A stretch of 9,851 nucleotides of DNA, from assembly GCA_023415525.1 (NCBI GenBank), contig JAEZKI010000277.1, forward strand, positions 1 to 9,851, written 5' to 3'. Position numbers and translations under genes: made by a program. Shown here piece after piece: positions 6,626 through 9,851 of this stretch. Source of the stretch: Bacillota bacterium. GTDB taxonomy: Bacteria > Bacillota > Clostridia > Lachnospirales > Cellulosilyticaceae. The notes beneath the pieces were generated by a model. It saw only the letters and a program-made list of their open reading frames with translations, searched no databases and was not told the DNA's origin. The number at the start of each line of letters is the position of its first letter. Position 1 is the stretch's first letter.

Positions 6626-6669
6626 AATAAGGATTTTTAAATGTGACTAAAGAAAAAGAGGGAATGAAA

Positions 6670-7158
6670 ATGCATATTGTACTTCATGAGCCAGAAATAC
6701 CACAAAACACAGGAAACATTGCTAGGACCTGTGCAGCCACTGGGGCAAAACTTCATTTAATTGAACCTTTAGGCTTCTCTTTAGATGAAAAGCAGATAAA
6801 ACGTGCAGGATTAGATTATTGGCATTTGGTGGAGATTTTTACTTATAAAAATTATGAAGAGTTTTTAGAAAAAAACAATTATCCTAAAATATATATGGCT
6901 ACCACAAAGTCAAAACAAACCTATGTAGATGTCCATTACGAAGAAGATGCTTACATTATGTTTGGGAAAGAAACAGCAGGAATTCCAGAAGAGATTTTAT
7001 TAGAAAATAAGGAGACATGTATTCGCATTCCTATGCGTCAAGAAGCACGTTCCTTAAACCTCTCTAACTCCGTTAATATTGTACTTTATGAAGCCCTTCG
7101 CCAAAATCATTTTTTAGGTTTAAAGGAACAAGGGGAGCTCCATCATTATCATTGGTAA
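6670..7158 (+). CDS. trmL: tRNA (cytidine/uridine(34)-2'-O)-methyltransferase, SPOUT family
   Basis: It transfers a methyl group from S-adenosylmethionine to the 2'-OH of the wobble nucleotide of certain leucine tRNAs. The product from ATG 6670 is 162 aa, the usual compact TrmL length with no extra RNA-binding domain. EPEIPQNTGNIARTCAATGA is the family N-terminus with the conserved Asn and Arg. RAGLDYWHL is typical. MFGKETAGIPEEIL and IPMRQEARSLNLSNSVNIVLYEALRQ form the trefoil knot that binds the cofactor. The frame extends up to GTG 6643 and ATG 6664, but the Shine-Dalgarno GAGGG (6658-6662) is correctly spaced (7 bases) only from ATG 6670, where homology also begins. The gene has its own promoter and a probable single-gene transcript. 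Some annotations label this family SpoU or RNA methyltransferase; the short length and PQNTGNIAR motif favour TrmL. Confidence 0.93.
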   Translation: MHIVLHEPEIPQNTGNIARTCAATGAKLHLIEPLGFSLDEKQIKRAGLDYWHLVEIFTYKNYEEFLEKNNYPKIYMATTKSKQTYVDVHYEEDAYIMFGKETAGIPEEILLENKETCIRIPMRQEARSLNLSNSVNIVLYEALRQNHFLGLKEQGELHHYHW

Positions 7159-7197
7159 AAAATACTATTGATTAAAGTGTATAAAAAGTAAAAAAAG

Positions 7198-7254
7198 CCT
7201 TCATACTATGAAATGTGAATTTTTAAATAACTAATGCATTTCATAGTATGAAGG
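7198..7254. promoter_or_regulatory. Perfect 18-bp inverted repeat with self-palindromic arms, probable double operator before the NlpC/P60 gene
   Basis: CCTTCATACTATGAAATG (7198-7215) and its exact complement (7237-7254) flank a 21-base AT-rich spacer. Each arm is itself a palindrome, TTCATA-C-TATGAA at 7200-7212 and TTCATA-G-TATGAA at 7240-7252, so the same site occurs twice, 40 bp centre to centre. A possible promoter sits between them (TTCATA 7200-7205, 17 bp, TTAAAT 7223-7228), which would put one site on the -35 and one just after the start of transcription. The right arm overlaps the Shine-Dalgarno AAGGAGG (7251-7257). If transcribed, the repeat would also fold into a long hairpin hiding part of that site. 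It has no T-run, so it is not an ordinary terminator for trmL. Confidence 0.7.
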
Positions 7255-7262
7255 AGGAAATC

Positions 7263-7964
7263 ATGAAAGCACTTAAAAGATGTGTATTTCTTGCAAGTTT
7301 TTTGTTTTTGACAGTGATACAGGTCTATGCTCATGAAGGAAGTAGTCAAAAAATCTTCCCAGACTCTATGGGTATGATTGGAGAGATTAAAGGGAAGGCT
7401 ATTAATATAAGGAGTTATCCTAACCTGTATGCGAAGGTAGTCACCCAGCTAAACAATAGCACGGTCTATATACTGGGACAAAATAGTGATTGGTACAAGA
7501 TTAACCTACAAGGTAAAGAAGGTTGGGTCTATAAAAAGTATGTTCAAGTAGCTAGGAGCCAGAATATCCCCTATAGCAAGGTGCTAGGAGATGAAGTGGT
7601 GGACTACTGTAAGCAGTTTATTGGGACACCTTATGTTTGGGGTGGAAGTGACCTTAGGCGAGGTGTGGACTGTTCAGGTCTGACTCAGGAAATTTATAAG
7701 ACCTTTGATATTGATATTAGTCGTGTTTCTTATATGCAGGCTCTGGATGGCCGTCGTATTACTAAGTCAGAGCTCATGCCAGGAGACTTAGTCTTTTTTG
7801 ATACCTCGGGTAACAATAGAGGTAATATTTCCCATGTAGGTATTTATGTAGGAAATGATAAATTTGTTCATGCAGATGGTACAAAAGGCGTCATGATTAG
7901 CAGTTTAAACAGCACCTATTATAAGAAAAACTACGTAGCTAGTACACGGGTTCTTCTTTCATAG
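7263..7964 (+). CDS. Secreted SH3b-NlpC/P60 peptidoglycan endopeptidase
   Basis: The 233-aa product cuts peptide cross-links or stems in the cell wall. A signal peptide (1-23) has basic residues KALKR, a hydrophobic core and VYA before HEG as the likely cleavage site. A bacterial SH3 domain follows (about 39-97: GEIKGKAINIRSYPNLYAKV through DWYKINLQGKEGWVYKKYV), which binds wall material. The C-terminal NlpC/P60 domain (about 108-233) contains the catalytic Cys137 in GVDCSGL, His191 in SHVGIYVG and the third polar residue His203 in FVHAD, so the enzyme looks active. An in-frame ATG at 7248 lies inside the inverted-repeat arm without a ribosome binding site; AAGGAGG (7251-7257) serves ATG 7263. 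It forms a single-gene unit between the palindromic regulatory region and a terminator. A role in cell separation or wall turnover is likely, but the specific bond cut is unknown. Confidence 0.93.
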   Translation: MKALKRCVFLASFLFLTVIQVYAHEGSSQKIFPDSMGMIGEIKGKAINIRSYPNLYAKVVTQLNNSTVYILGQNSDWYKINLQGKEGWVYKKYVQVARSQNIPYSKVLGDEVVDYCKQFIGTPYVWGGSDLRRGVDCSGLTQEIYKTFDIDISRVSYMQALDGRRITKSELMPGDLVFFDTSGNNRGNISHVGIYVGNDKFVHADGTKGVMISSLNSTYYKKNYVASTRVLLS

Positions 7965-7974
7965 CATAGCGTTT

Positions 7975-8010
7975 ATCCTCGGCAGATTTCTTTGCCGAGG
8001 ATTTACATAT
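7975..8010 (+). terminator. Intrinsic terminator after the NlpC/P60 gene
   Basis: ATCCTCGGCA (7975-7984) and TGCCGAGGAT (7993-8002) form a perfect 10-bp GC-rich stem with an 8-base loop, starting 11 bases after the stop. The 3' tract TTTACATATTTTC is T-rich but interrupted. Confidence 0.8.
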
Positions 8011-8038
8011 TTTCAAAATCGTTGATTTATGCCATAAT
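8010..8038 (+). promoter_or_regulatory. Probable extended -10 promoter of mutS2
   Basis: TGC precedes CATAAT (8033-8038), 17 bp after TTTTCA (8010-8015), about 36 bases before the mutS2 ATG. The string after it, AAGGAT, also follows the trmL -10. An alternative is TTGATT (8022-8027) with TAATGT (8044-8049) at 16 bp. Confidence 0.45.
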
Positions 8039-8073
8039 AAGGATAATGTAAATGAAGGGATAAGAGGTAAAAA

Positions 8074-9851
8074 ATGAACGCAAAAAGTTTATACAAATTA
8101 GAATTTCCAAAGGTTAGAACTCTTGTTACTCATTTTGCACTGACAGAGGGGGGAAGAGAAGCTTGTGAGAAAATGGAACCTGCGAGTGATTTTGAGAGGG
8201 TAGATGTCTTACAAAAAGAAACAGCAGATGCTTTAAATATGAGTGTCAAAAAGGGGCGTCTACCTTTAGGGAACATCAAACAAGTTGCACCTATTATTAA
8301 ACGCGTAGAGATAGGAGCTATTTTAAGCAGCTCAGAAATCTTAAATATAGGTTCTGTACTAAGAGCTTCTCACACCATTAAAAATTACCAAAGAGATGGT
8401 GGCCAAAAGGAAGTGGCCTATCCAGCTATTGATAGCTACTTTGAAGCTATTACCACCCACAGCCAAGTGGAAAAGGAGATTGCCCGCTGTATTTTGGGGC
8501 CTGATCAATTTAGTGATGATGCCACACCAGAGCTTTATCACATTCGTCGTCAGATGAAGCAAACGCAAAATAAAATTAAAGAGGCTTTGCAAGGCATTAT
8601 TTATGCTAGCCGTTATCAAGATATGTTACAGGAACCCGTTATTACCACCCGTAGGGAACGTTACTGTGTGCCTATTAAGGTAGAGTATAAGACTCAATTT
8701 AAAGGTATTGTCCATGATCAATCTTCTACAGGAGCGACGGTTTTTATGGAGCCTATGGCCGTTGTAGAACTTAATAATGAGCTTAAAAGCTTAGAAATAA
8801 AAGAACAAGAAGAGATTGAAAAAGTACTTATTGACTTAACGGCTCAAATAGAGGGTATTTCAACGTATATCGTAACCAACTACAACTATTTAGTAAAGTT
8901 GGATACCATTTTTGCTCGTGCTGAATTTTCTTTAAAATACAATTGTAGACAGCCTAGACTCAATACAGAAGGACGTGTTAAGCTAAAGAAGGCGAGACAC
9001 CCTCTTTTAGCTGTGGACCAAGTGGTTCCTATTGATGTGGAAGTAGGCGATACCTTTTCTACACTACTTATTACAGGCCCCAATACAGGAGGAAAGACGG
9101 TAACCCTTAAAACAGTGGGTTTATTTGCAGTGATGACAGCATGTGGCCTTCAGATTCCAGCAGGTGAAGGAAGTGAGATGGCCATTTTTGATGAAGTGTA
9201 TGCAGACTTAGGGGATGAACAAAGTATTGAGCAAAGCCTAAGTACTTTTTCATCTCATATGACCAACATCGTAAGTGTTTTACAAGGTGTTACTCCTCGT
9301 TCTTTGGTTCTTTTAGATGAGGTAGGTTCTGGGACAGACCCTATTGAGGGGGCGGCCCTTGCTATGTCAATCTTAGAAAATCTGAGAAAGGGGAAGATTT
9401 GCACGGTAGCAACCACGCACTATAGTGAGTTAAAGCTTTATGCACTTTCTACAGAAGGCGTAGAAAATGCCAGTTGTGAGTTTGATGTAGAATCCTTACG
9501 CCCCACTTACCGTTTATTAATTGGTATTCCAGGAAAGAGTAATGCCTTTGCTATTTCCAAGAGGTTAGGTCTTCCAGACTATATCATTGACCGAGCCAAG
9601 GAGTATTTACAAAAAGAAAATGTCAATATGGAAAGTATTTTAGTGGACTTGGAGCAAAGTAAGAAATTAGCTGAACTGGAAAGTCAGCGAGCTAAGGAAT
9701 ATCGCTTGGAGGCAGAACGCTTAAAAGAGGAAATAGCAGGTGAGCGTAAGAAAATTGAAAAAGCTAGAAAGAAGATTTTGGAAAAAGCAGAACTTAAAGC
9801 CAGGGAGATCCTTAAATCTGCTGAAATGGAAACAGATAAGGTGCTTAAGGA
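8074..9851 (+). CDS. mutS2: MutS2 ATPase/endonuclease, 3' end outside window
   Basis: The frame is open from ATG 8074 to the right edge, giving 592 codons of a protein that is usually about 780-800 aa. AAGAGG lies 6 bases before the start. The N-terminus, reading MNAKSLYKLEFPKVRTLV, is the MutS2 core domain, without the mismatch-recognition domain of MutS1. The clamp region includes TRRERYCVPIK and VHDQSSTGATVFMEP. The ABC-type ATPase has Walker A GPNTGGKT (335-342), the signature region around EQSLSTFSSHM, Walker B LVLLDEVGSGTDP (Asp415, Glu416) and the switch histidine in ATTHYSELK. The final visible part is a charged coiled coil rich in Glu, Lys and Arg that leads to the C-terminal KOW and Smr nuclease domains, which are not visible. 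MutS2 is linked to suppression of homologous recombination and to rescue of collided ribosomes in Firmicutes. It has its own promoter region after a terminator. Confidence 0.96.
   Translation, partial: MNAKSLYKLEFPKVRTLVTHFALTEGGREACEKMEPASDFERVDVLQKETADALNMSVKKGRLPLGNIKQVAPIIKRVEIGAILSSSEILNIGSVLRASHTIKNYQRDGGQKEVAYPAIDSYFEAITTHSQVEKEIARCILGPDQFSDDATPELYHIRRQMKQTQNKIKEALQGIIYASRYQDMLQEPVITTRRERYCVPIKVEYKTQFKGIVHDQSSTGATVFMEPMAVVELNNELKSLEIKEQEEIEKVLIDLTAQIEGISTYIVTNYNYLVKLDTIFARAEFSLKYNCRQPRLNTEGRVKLKKARHPLLAVDQVVPIDVEVGDTFSTLLITGPNTGGKTVTLKTVGLFAVMTACGLQIPAGEGSEMAIFDEVYADLGDEQSIEQSLSTFSSHMTNIVSVLQGVTPRSLVLLDEVGSGTDPIEGAALAMSILENLRKGKICTVATTHYSELKLYALSTEGVENASCEFDVESLRPTYRLLIGIPGKSNAFAISKRLGLPDYIIDRAKEYLQKENVNMESILVDLEQSKKLAELESQRAKEYRLEAERLKEEIAGERKKIEKARKKILEKAELKAREILKSAEMETDKVLK

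Noticed and set aside
8359..9083. Minus-strand frames of 86 and 65 codons (8359-8619 and 8886-9083)
   Set aside because: Both lie fully antisense inside mutS2 and have no supporting start signals.

Overview
The window looks like chromosome of a low-GC, AT-rich Firmicute, most likely an anaerobic clostridium of the Lachnospirales type. That placement is inferred from base composition, strong AGGAG-type ribosome binding sites, the Firmicutes-type TopB motif and the MutS2 gene; no marker here fixes genus or species. Most of the window is housekeeping sequence, and I do not see a convincing new multi-gene system. The more unusual material lies between the genes and in two decayed loci.

Layout from left to right. 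Positions 2-76 are the last 24 codons of a HisE-like phosphoribosyl-ATP pyrophosphatase, followed by a clear intrinsic terminator. A secreted beta-rich protein of unknown function follows (about 187-1110), with its signal peptide split from the body by two frame breaks. A convergent GNAT acetyltransferase of the AANAT-like type lies at 1129-1617 (-); the two stop codons sit in opposite arms of one hairpin. From 1691 to 2346 is a decay zone holding a 70-codon remnant of a MATE efflux pump and about 410 bp with no credible gene. Inside that zone are two tandem copies of a 28-bp unit, each centred on an AT-rich palindrome.

From 2347 the genes are intact: a cytoplasmic L-asparaginase and DNA topoisomerase III (topB), probably cotranscribed and closed by a strong terminator; then a membrane-anchored alpha/beta hydrolase; then the tRNA wobble 2'-O-methyltransferase TrmL with its own extended -10 promoter. 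Next is a secreted SH3b-NlpC/P60 cell-wall peptidase, preceded by a perfect 18-bp inverted repeat whose arms are each palindromic and which runs into the ribosome binding site. A terminator ends that gene, and mutS2 starts at 8074 and runs off the right edge.

Functionally these are separate small units (histidine synthesis, nitrogen metabolism, DNA topology, tRNA modification, wall remodelling, ribosome or recombination quality control) and not one pathway. The best leads are the two palindromic regulatory regions (2119-2174 and 7198-7254) and the double frame break in the secreted protein.
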